A DNA stretch of 6,909 nucleotides from Bdellovibrio sp. GTDB taxonomy: Bacteria; Bdellovibrionota; Bdellovibrionia; Bdellovibrionales; UBA1609. Location: the NCBI GenBank assembly GCA_003694355.1, contig RFKI01000160.1, forward strand, positions 1 through 6,909. Direction: 5' to 3'. Of this stretch, positions 1-6,093 are shown in pieces (the stretch's first letter is position 1; the number at the start of each line of letters is the position of its first letter). The notes below the pieces were generated by a model. It did not search any database. It worked only from the letters and a program-made list of their open reading frames with translations, and was not told the origin of the DNA. A program made the translations under genes and the position numbers.

Positions 1-1106
1 AAGGACTCATTGAAAATATTGTTCTGGAAAATCCTATAGACTCTTCTGATGTGACAGTTGAGTTTATTAATCAAACCATTCAAGTGAATATTCCAGGAGT
101 GTCTCTTCCTCAAAAGAAATACTATATGAAAATTGATCACAAGAAGGCCAAGAGTATTTATTCTTATCAGGAATCACAAAATAATTTTAGAACACGGATC
201 ATTTATAAAAAACCTATTTTAGCTAAAAATTTGAAACGATTTGTTAAGGTGACTGGGGAAGGCAATCAACTGAAGGTTATTGTAGATCCAGAAGGTCTCT
301 TTAAGGAAAAAGAAAAAAAAGAGGCTCATTTTGCCCCTCCTTTTGATTTGAACAAGGCTATAGAAGGAGCTTTGGATCAAGCTCAACGATCTAAAAAAAT
401 GGAAAGTGTTTCTAAGGAAATCGTTAAAAAAGAATTAGCTTTAAAAGAAAAGAAGAATCAAGAACAACAGTCACTACAATCTTCTGTGGAGAAAACATCT
501 GATATTAACGTCTCTAAAATTGCTTTAAATAAAAAAGCAGAGATGAATGTTCAGCCCATAAAAAGTGTAAAGAATGACAATAAAGATCTTCCTGAATCAG
601 AAATTCCAATTTCTTTTGGAAAAGAAGAGAAAAAAGAAGCTTCTTCGTCTTTGTATTTGCGAATGATTTTAAGCCTCTTGGTTGTTCTTGTTGGGGGTGC
701 AGGATTTTGGATGTTGGGTAAGTGGTGGACTAAAAAATATAAGAAAAGTTTGGATAATAATAAAATTCGAGTTTTAACTCAACATTACCTGGGACCGAAA
801 AAGAGTTTAGCGATTATTCAGGTAGCAGGAGAACATATCCTTCTGGGAGTTACGGACCAGAATATCTCTATGATTAAAACTTTGGCTTTAATTGACGATG
901 ATCTTCCAGAGGTTATACCTCATCAATTTGATGAAGAAATAAAAAATGTAAAGAATCCTCAGGTTAAGCTAACTTACGCTGGAGATTTGGAGGGAGAGAC
1001 TCGGAAGTTAAAGACTGAGGCTTCTGAAGAAGAAAAAGAAGACTTTGCAATCTCTCAAATTAAAGATGTTGTATCTAAAAAACTAAAGGAAATAAAACAT
1101 TGGTAA
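1..1106 (+). CDS. fliO: Flagellar biosynthesis protein FliO with long N-terminal extension (5' partial)
   Basis: This is the FliO assembly factor, a single-pass membrane protein that helps FliP oligomerise into the export gate. The frame is open from base 3, with no stop and no ATG, GTG or TTG before the GTG at 51. That GTG has no Shine-Dalgarno sequence, so the true start lies left of the window. Numbering from base 51, residues 1-80 are beta-rich with alternating hydrophobics and resemble an AMIN-type domain (tentative). Residues 85-200 form a Lys/Glu-rich, low-complexity linker. Residues 201-223 are a membrane helix (LRMILSLLVVLVGGAGFWML). Residues 238-279 carry the FliO core, including the pieces LGPKKSLAIIQVAGEHILLG and VTDQNISMI. 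A charged tail follows. FliO of enterics is only about 120 residues, so this protein is far longer. The FliO call rests on the core motif plus fliP directly downstream. The last 7 bases overlap fliP, suggesting coupled translation. Confidence 0.85.
   Translation, partial: GLIENIVLENPIDSSDVTVEFINQTIQVNIPGVSLPQKKYYMKIDHKKAKSIYSYQESQNNFRTRIIYKKPILAKNLKRFVKVTGEGNQLKVIVDPEGLFKEKEKKEAHFAPPFDLNKAIEGALDQAQRSKKMESVSKEIVKKELALKEKKNQEQQSLQSSVEKTSDINVSKIALNKKAEMNVQPIKSVKNDNKDLPESEIPISFGKEEKKEASSSLYLRMILSLLVVLVGGAGFWMLGKWWTKKYKKSLDNNKIRVLTQHYLGPKKSLAIIQVAGEHILLGVTDQNISMIKTLALIDDDLPEVIPHQFDEEIKNVKNPQVKLTYAGDLEGETRKLKTEASEEEKEDFAISQIKDVVSKKLKEIKHW
1085..1090 (+). promoter_or_regulatory. Ribosome binding site for fliP
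   Basis: The sequence AAAGGA lies 9 bases before the TTG at 1100, inside the end of fliO. It supports the rare TTG codon as the fliP start. The next in-frame candidate, the GTG at 1121, would cut off the charged head of the signal peptide. Confidence 0.6.
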
Positions 1107-1852
1107 AGAAAAGCATAAAGGTGCTTTCCATATTGATTTTTTTATTCATTGGGCAATCAGCGTTTGCTCAGAGCTTATCTTTACCCCATATAAGCCTTGG
1201 TTTAAAACCAGCAGATAGTCCTCAAGAGCTAGTCAATGGCATAAAGATTATTCTACTTTTGACAGTTTTAACCTTAGCTCCAGCCATTTTAATAATGATG
1301 ACGAGTTTTACTCGAATTGTTGTCGTCTTGGCTTTTGTTCGTCAAGCCTTGGGGACACAGCAAATGCCACCAAATCAACTTTTAGTTGGCCTCGCTCTTT
1401 TTATCACATTTTTTGTCATGTCTCCTTTTTTCTCTAAAATTAATCAAGAAGCTATAAAACCTTTTTTGGATGGGAAAATCAATCAAGAGGTAGCTTTAGA
1501 AAAGAGTTTAATTCCTCTGAGAAAGTTCATGTTTAATCAGACAAGAGACACTGACCTTAAGATGTTTATAAAAATGTCTCGTTCTCCTTTTCCTAAAACA
1601 AGAGCCGATGTGCCAACAAGTGTTCTTATTCCAGCATTTGTCGTTTCTGAGTTAAAAACAGCCTTTCAGATAGGGTTTATCATTTATTTACCTTTTTTGG
1701 TTATTGATATGGTAACAGCCAGTGTTTTAATGGCAATGGGAATGATGATGTTACCACCAGTTATTATTTCTCTGCCTTTTAAGATTATGTTGTTTGTATT
1801 TGTTGATGGTTGGTCTTTAATTGTTGGATCTTTAGTTAAAAGTTTTGGGTGA
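1100..1852 (+). CDS. fliP: Flagellar export gate protein FliP
   Basis: FliP is the main subunit of the export gate in the basal body. Five copies form the core of the pore with FliQ and FliR. The product is 250 residues, close to the 245 of E. coli. Residues 1-23 are a signal peptide: a KKSIK head, a hydrophobic run and a likely cleavage after AFA, as expected for FliP. The family signature around residues 67-110 is very clear (TSFTRIVVVLAFVRQALGTQ, then PPNQLL and MSPFF). Further hallmarks are FMFNQTRDTDL at 143-153, the SELKTAFQIGF stretch at 183-193, and MGMMMLPP at 213-220, the Met-rich loop that gates the pore. Membrane helices fall near 49-67, 92-112, 186-212 and 222-246. Translation most likely starts at TTG (1100), overlapping the fliO stop by 7 bases. 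The stop overlaps a GTG just ahead of fliQ. Identification is secure; the start is probable. Confidence 0.97.
   Translation: MVKKSIKVLSILIFLFIGQSAFAQSLSLPHISLGLKPADSPQELVNGIKIILLLTVLTLAPAILIMMTSFTRIVVVLAFVRQALGTQQMPPNQLLVGLALFITFFVMSPFFSKINQEAIKPFLDGKINQEVALEKSLIPLRKFMFNQTRDTDLKMFIKMSRSPFPKTRADVPTSVLIPAFVVSELKTAFQIGFIIYLPFLVIDMVTASVLMAMGMMMLPPVIISLPFKIMLFVFVDGWSLIVGSLVKSFG
1847..1852 (+). promoter_or_regulatory. Ribosome binding site deciding the fliQ start
   Basis: The sequence GGGTGA matches the 3' half of the consensus GGAGGTGA and sits 5 bases before the ATG at 1858. The upstream in-frame GTG at 1849 lies within this site and so cannot use it. This argues for the ATG. The site contains the fliP stop codon, a typical coupling arrangement. 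Confidence 0.5.
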
Positions 1853-1857
1853 TAAAA

Positions 1858-2130
1858 ATGAGTGAAGAATTAATTTTAAAGTTAGGGGTGGAAACATTAA
1901 AAACAACGGCGATGATTGCTTCTCCTATGTTGATAGGAGCGCTGGTTATCGGTTTAATTATTAGTGTTTTACAGGCAATCACTCAGATTAATGAAGCTAC
2001 TTTGACATTCATTCCTAAAATGTTGATTGTGGCCATTGTTTTTGCCATTGCTGCACCTTGGATGATGGATGTCATGGGGCACTTTACTTCAGAGCTTTAT
2101 CAAAATATTGCAGATTATGTGAGGCAATAG
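1858..2130 (+). CDS. fliQ: Flagellar export gate protein FliQ
   Basis: FliQ is a small two-helix membrane protein; four copies wrap around the FliP/FliR core of the gate. From the ATG at 1858 the product is 90 residues, the usual FliQ length. It begins MSEELILKLG, which fits the family's N-terminus. The membrane helices are about residues 16-38 and 51-73. Between them lies the conserved turn QAITQINEATLTFIPK (39-54), the diagnostic FliQ motif. An in-frame GTG at 1849 would add three residues (MIK) and give a 4-base GTGA overlap with fliP. I prefer the ATG because of Shine-Dalgarno spacing and family length. The TAG stop directly abuts the fliR start. Identification is secure. Confidence 0.95.
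   Translation: MSEELILKLGVETLKTTAMIASPMLIGALVIGLIISVLQAITQINEATLTFIPKMLIVAIVFAIAAPWMMDVMGHFTSELYQNIADYVRQ
2121..2124 (+). promoter_or_regulatory. Ribosome binding site for fliR
   Basis: GAGG, within GTGAGG, lies 6 bases ahead of the GTG at 2131 and inside the last codons of fliQ. It supports GTG as the fliR start although no bases separate the two genes. Confidence 0.5.
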
Positions 2131-2907
2131 GTGGGTATTTTTAGTTTTTCTGAAAAAGAGATTTTAGCTTTTTTTCTAGTACTAATGAGAATGAGTGCTT
2201 TTGTGGTGTCTTGGCCTGTATTTGGTATTCAAAAAGTTCCAGCTCCTGTAAAGATATTATTTGCTTTAGTTATGAGCCTGGTTATTTTTCCTGTTATTTC
2301 TTGGAAACAAATTTCTGTTGATCTTGAATCTTTACACATTATTTGGCTTGTTGGGCGAGAAATTTTTATTGGGGTAGCTTTTGGATTTTTGGCTCGTATT
2401 TTCTTTTTTGCTATTAGTATTGCTGGGCAAATTATGAGTACAACATTGGGACTTTCCAGTTCACAGCTCTTTAATCCAGCTATGGGCGAACAAACAAGCT
2501 CTTTAGAGCAATTTGAGATAGCTTTAGCAACACTTTTTTTCCTTTTCTTTCAAGGGCATCTTATTTTTATTTCTGGTCTTGTAGAAAGCTTTCAGTTTTT
2601 GCCACTTTCTATGAAGGGTATCCAACTCCAGTCTGGTATTCATTTTAGTGAAATGGTGAGTTCTGTCATGCTTATTGGTTTTAAATTGAGTGCTCCCGTT
2701 CTTGTTTCAATCTTTTTTATGAATATTTCCATGGCAATTATTGGAAGGACAGTTCCTCAAATTAATGTTCTGATTACAAGTTTACCCGTCAATATATTAG
2801 TGGGTTTTATTGTACTCATTTTTTCTATGCCCATGTTGGTATGGCAATTTAAGGACGTATTAAATGTCAGTATTGAGCAAGTTTTTGGGTTGATGAAGAC
2901 TTTTTAA
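2131..2907 (+). CDS. fliR: Flagellar export gate protein FliR
   Basis: FliR is the single-copy gate subunit that closes the FliP5-FliQ4 helical assembly and contributes the plug of the closed pore. The product is 258 residues, normal for the family. Recognisable features in order are the first helix with LVLMRMSAFVVSWPVFG (16-32), the VPAPVKI turn (36-42), GREIFIGVAFGF (75-86), and AGQIMSTTLGLS (98-109) followed by FNPAMGEQTS (114-123), which is the plug-loop region. Also present are GRTVPQINVL (205-214) and a last helix at about 218-237. Strongly hydrophobic runs near 11-31, 41-56, 69-97, 128-150, 174-204 and 212-237 fit a multi-helix membrane protein. The start is GTG, immediately after the fliQ TAG. 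Identification is secure. Confidence 0.95.
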   Translation: MGIFSFSEKEILAFFLVLMRMSAFVVSWPVFGIQKVPAPVKILFALVMSLVIFPVISWKQISVDLESLHIIWLVGREIFIGVAFGFLARIFFFAISIAGQIMSTTLGLSSSQLFNPAMGEQTSSLEQFEIALATLFFLFFQGHLIFISGLVESFQFLPLSMKGIQLQSGIHFSEMVSSVMLIGFKLSAPVLVSIFFMNISMAIIGRTVPQINVLITSLPVNILVGFIVLIFSMPMLVWQFKDVLNVSIEQVFGLMKTF

Positions 2908-2912
2908 GTTCT

Positions 2913-2920
2913 AGGAAGGA
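2913..2920 (+). promoter_or_regulatory. Ribosome binding site for flhB
   Basis: AGGAAGGA is a doubled purine site 3 to 7 bases before the ATG at 2924. It lies in the 16-base gap after fliR. It is the strongest-looking ribosome site in the operon and the only one fully outside a coding region. Confidence 0.6.
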
Positions 2921-2923
2921 ACG

Positions 2924-3997
2924 ATGGCAGAAACAGATCACGGAGAAAAAACAGAAGAGCCCACGCAGCAGCGTCGTGAAGACTTCCGAAAAAGAGGGCA
3001 AGTGGCTCAGACAAAGGAGCTAGCTTCTCTCTTTGTGGTTTTAGTGGCTTCTTTAATGATATGGGCTTTAGGTCATTTCTTTTTAAAGCAACTTTATGAG
3101 GTATTTACACATTCTTTTGGCGATTTTGTATTATTAGCCTCTCGAGACTCTTCGTGGATATCTCCAGCCCAATATGCCATGAAAAAAGCTGCCTTGATTA
3201 TTTTCCCAGTTGGTGGAATTTTGTGGCTTTTTTCTATCATTTCTTCCGTTGTCCAGGTGGGATTTATTGTTAATGAAGAAGCTTTGCAGTTAAAACCAGA
3301 GCGATTAGATCCTGTTCAAGGTTTTAAAAGGGTTTTTAGTTTGAGGTCTGCTGTAGAGGGTTTAAAGGCTTTGGTTAAGGTGGTGATTGTTGGATTTATT
3401 GTGTTACTGGTTTTAAAAAGTGAGTGGTCTTCAGTTCCTTATTTAATTTCCTATACAGCTCCTCAGGCCATGTCTTTTATGGGTGACTTAACCTTAAAAC
3501 TTCTCGGAAGTGTTGGTGTTTTCTTATTGGTTTTGTCTGGTCTGGATTTCCTATATCAAAGATGGGATCTGGAACAAAAAATGAAAATGACCAAGCAAGA
3601 ATTGAAGGAGGAACATAAATCAAGGGAGGGGGATCCTTTAATTAAAGCTCGCATTCGTCGAGTTCAAAGAGAAATGGCACAACGAAGAATGATGGAGGAT
3701 GTTCCTAAGGCAGATGTTGTTATTACAAACCCAACCCACATAGCTGTCGCTTTACAATATACAGAAAAAATGATTGCCCCGAAAATTGTGGCTATGGGAG
3801 CGGGGTTAATTGCTCAGAAAATTAGAGAAATTGCAGAAAAGCATAAAATTCCAATTGTAGAGAATAAACCTTTGGCGAGAACTATGTATAAGACACTTAA
3901 GGTTGGGCAAACAATACCTCGAGAGCTATATACAGCTGTTGCAGAGGTGTTGTCATATATTTTCAGAATGAGAAAAAAACGAAAAGGGAATAAATAA
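2924..3997 (+). CDS. flhB: Flagellar export switch protein FlhB
   Basis: FlhB is an inner-membrane export component whose cytoplasmic domain switches substrate specificity from rod/hook to filament proteins. The product is 357 residues. The N-terminus has the family signature GEKTEEPTQQRREDFRKRGQ (7-26). Hydrophobic helices fall at about 34-54, 89-115, 149-165 and 190-211. A charged linker (DLEQKMKMTKQELKEEHKSR) leads into the conserved EGDPLIKARIRR (235-246). It is followed by MMEDVPKADVVITNPTHIAV (256-275). The self-cleavage site NPTH is intact at residues 269-272 (bases 3728-3739), with cleavage expected between Asn269 and Pro270, the same numbering as Salmonella FlhB. The basic C-terminal tail RMRKKRKGNK ends at a stop overlapping the flhA ATG by one base (TAATG). 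FliR-FlhB fusions exist in some taxa, but here the genes are separate. Identification is secure. Confidence 0.97.
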   Translation: MAETDHGEKTEEPTQQRREDFRKRGQVAQTKELASLFVVLVASLMIWALGHFFLKQLYEVFTHSFGDFVLLASRDSSWISPAQYAMKKAALIIFPVGGILWLFSIISSVVQVGFIVNEEALQLKPERLDPVQGFKRVFSLRSAVEGLKALVKVVIVGFIVLLVLKSEWSSVPYLISYTAPQAMSFMGDLTLKLLGSVGVFLLVLSGLDFLYQRWDLEQKMKMTKQELKEEHKSREGDPLIKARIRRVQREMAQRRMMEDVPKADVVITNPTHIAVALQYTEKMIAPKIVAMGAGLIAQKIREIAEKHKIPIVENKPLARTMYKTLKVGQTIPRELYTAVAEVLSYIFRMRKKRKGNK

Positions 3998-6093
3998 TGG
4001 AAGGTGTTTTTCGGTTTTTAAAACGCTTTGAGCGCTACACAAAAAATGCTGATCTTTTTGTGGCTGTAGGGCTTGTGTGTGTCTTAGCAGTAATGATGAT
4101 CCCATTGCCTTCGATTCTTTTAGATATAGCTCTTACAATTTCTCTTACGGCATCTTTATTGATCTTACTAGCAGCTGTTTATACAAAAAAACCATTAGAT
4201 TTTAGCGTTTTTCCGAGCCTTCTTTTGATTACAACTCTTTTTCGCTTGTCTTTAAATGTTGCTTCAACGCGTTTGATTTTAACTCAGGGACATCGAGGTC
4301 CAGAAGCTGCTGGTCAAGTGATAAAAGCTTTTGGAAGTTTCGTTGTAGGAAACAATTATGTCATAGGGTTTATTGTTTTTGTTATTCTTGTGGTGATTAA
4401 TTTTGTGGTTATTACAAAAGGATCAGGTCGGGTTGCTGAAGTAGCTGCTCGTTTTACTTTGGATGCGATGCCAGGAAAACAAATGTCTATCGATGCGGAT
4501 TTAAACTCAGGCCTTATTACAGAGCAAGAGGCTAGAAGAAGAAGGAAGGAAATTGAGAAAGAAGCAGATTTTTACGGGGCCATGGATGGTGCTAGCAAAT
4601 TTGTCCGTGGGGATGCCATTGCTGGAATCATCATTACTCTCATTAATATTGTTGGTGGTTTATTAATAGGGATGATTCAGAAAGGGCTAGATGCTTCTAC
4701 GGCTGCCCAGAACTATACCATGTTAACGATTGGTGATGGTCTTGTAAGTCAGATTCCAGCTCTTATTATTTCTACTGCTGCTGGTACTGTTGTAACGCGA
4801 AACTCTTCTGAAGAAAATATTGGTGTTGAGGTCTTGGACCAATTGTTTTTAAATCCAAGAGCGGTTGCCATTGTGGGGGGGATTTTGGGATTTTTGGGGC
4901 TTATTCCAGGTCTTCCTAAAACTCCGTTTTTTGTTATAGCTATAACTTTAGGTGGAGTCGCTTGGCTTATAAAGAGAAATGAAGATGAAAAAGAAGCTCA
5001 AAGAAGAAGAGAAGAGGAAGAAAAGGCCGCTCTTCCTCAAAAAGAAAATATAGAAGGGTTATTGCCTTTGGACTTAATCGAACTGGAAGTGGGATATGGT
5101 TTAATTAACATTGTTGAATCAAAAGAGTCTGGAGATTTATTAGAGAGAATTTCAAGCATTCGTAAACAATTTGCTACAGAGATGGGCATTATTGTTCCAA
5201 GCATTCATATAAGGGATAACTTGCAACTAGCTCCTGGTGAGTATCGTATTTTGATCAAGGGTAATAAGGTTGCTGGAGGAGAGCTGAGAACGGATTGTTT
5301 ATTGGCGATGGATCCTGGAAATACAACCAAAACCATTGAAGGAATTAAAACAAAAGAACCAGCTTTTGGTTTGGATGCTCTATGGATATCTAAAAGTCAA
5401 AAAGAAGAAGCTGAATTGGCAGGCTACACGGTTGTGGACTTACCAACTATTATGGCAACCCATTTAACAGAAGTGATTCGCACACATGCTTATGAGCTTT
5501 TGGGACGTCAGGAAGCGGATACCTTGATCGAAAATTTCAAAAAGAATTATCCTAAGGTCGTTGAAGAACTAATTCCTGATGTACTTCCATTTGGAACTGT
5601 TGTGAAAGTGCTTCAAAATTTATTAAGAGAACAGATTTCGATCAGAGACTTGTTGACTATTTTTGAGACCTTAGCTGATGAAGGAACGAAAACAAAAGAT
5701 CCAGAAGTTTTAACAGAGGCAGTTCGTAAGGCCCTCTCAAGGAGTATTACGGTTAAATATATGGGTGAAGATGGGCAAATGCTCGTTATGACTCTGGGAG
5801 CTGGCTGGGAAGAATTGCTTGCCAATTCCTTGCTGCAAACAGAACAAGGAGTGCAGTTGGTGATGGATCCTCAAAAAGCCCATGAACTTATCAATCAAAT
5901 TGCTCAAATTATTGATGAACATCCTGAAATTGCCGGACAACCGATTTTATTAACAAGTCCAACAGTTCGTCGTCATGTTTATAAATTAACTTCAAGATTT
6001 ATTCCTCAGTTAATTGTATTGGCTCATACAGAATTATCACCAGAGGCAAATGTTCAATCTATAGGAGTTGTGGAGATGGCCCATGCAAGTTAA
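3997..6093 (+). CDS. flhA: Flagellar export apparatus protein FlhA
   Basis: FlhA is the largest export component. Nine copies form a ring whose cytoplasmic domains receive chaperone-substrate complexes and which takes part in proton-driven export. The product is 698 residues, typical length. The N-terminal half has about eight hydrophobic helices (near 19-38, 41-61, 68-90, 112-140, 205-228, 240-265, 286-304 and 309-325). The FHIPEP family signature is complete: RVAEVAARFTLDAMPGKQMS then IDADL (145-169). RGDAIAG at 204-210 includes Asp206, which I align with the essential Asp208 of Salmonella. A highly charged linker (328-348, EDEKEAQRRREEEE) joins the cytoplasmic domain, with GYTVVDLPTIMATHL (476-490), LLGRQEAD (501-508) and a long C-terminus. 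AGGGA at 3985-3989 is a good ribosome site 7 bases before the ATG. A G7 run occurs at 4875-4881. The 3' end overlaps flhF by 11 bases. Identification is secure. Confidence 0.98.
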   Translation: MEGVFRFLKRFERYTKNADLFVAVGLVCVLAVMMIPLPSILLDIALTISLTASLLILLAAVYTKKPLDFSVFPSLLLITTLFRLSLNVASTRLILTQGHRGPEAAGQVIKAFGSFVVGNNYVIGFIVFVILVVINFVVITKGSGRVAEVAARFTLDAMPGKQMSIDADLNSGLITEQEARRRRKEIEKEADFYGAMDGASKFVRGDAIAGIIITLINIVGGLLIGMIQKGLDASTAAQNYTMLTIGDGLVSQIPALIISTAAGTVVTRNSSEENIGVEVLDQLFLNPRAVAIVGGILGFLGLIPGLPKTPFFVIAITLGGVAWLIKRNEDEKEAQRRREEEEKAALPQKENIEGLLPLDLIELEVGYGLINIVESKESGDLLERISSIRKQFATEMGIIVPSIHIRDNLQLAPGEYRILIKGNKVAGGELRTDCLLAMDPGNTTKTIEGIKTKEPAFGLDALWISKSQKEEAELAGYTVVDLPTIMATHLTEVIRTHAYELLGRQEADTLIENFKKNYPKVVEELIPDVLPFGTVVKVLQNLLREQISIRDLLTIFETLADEGTKTKDPEVLTEAVRKALSRSITVKYMGEDGQMLVMTLGAGWEELLANSLLQTEQGVQLVMDPQKAHELINQIAQIIDEHPEIAGQPILLTSPTVRRHVYKLTSRFIPQLIVLAHTELSPEANVQSIGVVEMAHAS
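6072..6075 (+). promoter_or_regulatory. Ribosome binding site for flhF
   Basis: GGAG lies 7 bases before the ATG at 6083, within the last codons of flhA. It supports this ATG as the flhF start. The resulting 11-base overlap suggests that ribosomes finishing flhA reinitiate on flhF. Confidence 0.55.

Noticed and set aside
51..53. GTG at 51 as the start of the first gene
   Set aside because: The frame is open back to base 3, no ribosome site precedes the GTG, and the beta-rich pattern (IENIVLEN before it) continues smoothly across it. The gene is better read as 5' partial.
1849..1851. GTG at 1849 as the fliQ start
   Set aside because: It sits inside the likely ribosome site GGGTGA. The ATG at 1858 has better spacing and gives the usual 90-residue FliQ. 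The GTG cannot be fully excluded.
2908..2923. Gap between fliR and flhB as a possible promoter or terminator
   Set aside because: Only 16 bases, fully accounted for by a ribosome site; no room for a hairpin or promoter and no inverted repeat seen.
3605..3611. Perfect Shine-Dalgarno-like AAGGAGG inside flhB, considered as an internal start for a separate C-terminal fragment
   Set aside because: No ATG, GTG or TTG follows at a workable distance in frame. The bases simply encode Lys-Glu-Glu in the conserved linker.
5613..5825. Minus-strand 70-codon open frame
   Set aside because: It lies wholly within the strongly conserved flhA coding region in antisense, with no recognisable product.
5737..5940. 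Minus-strand 67-codon open frame
   Set aside because: It is antisense to the flhA C-terminal domain, overlaps another spurious frame and resembles no family.
1100..6093. A virulence-type (injectisome) type III secretion locus instead of a flagellar one
   Set aside because: The presence of fliO upstream and flhF downstream, and the flagellar-type FlhA and FlhB motifs, point to the flagellum. No injectisome-specific genes are seen.
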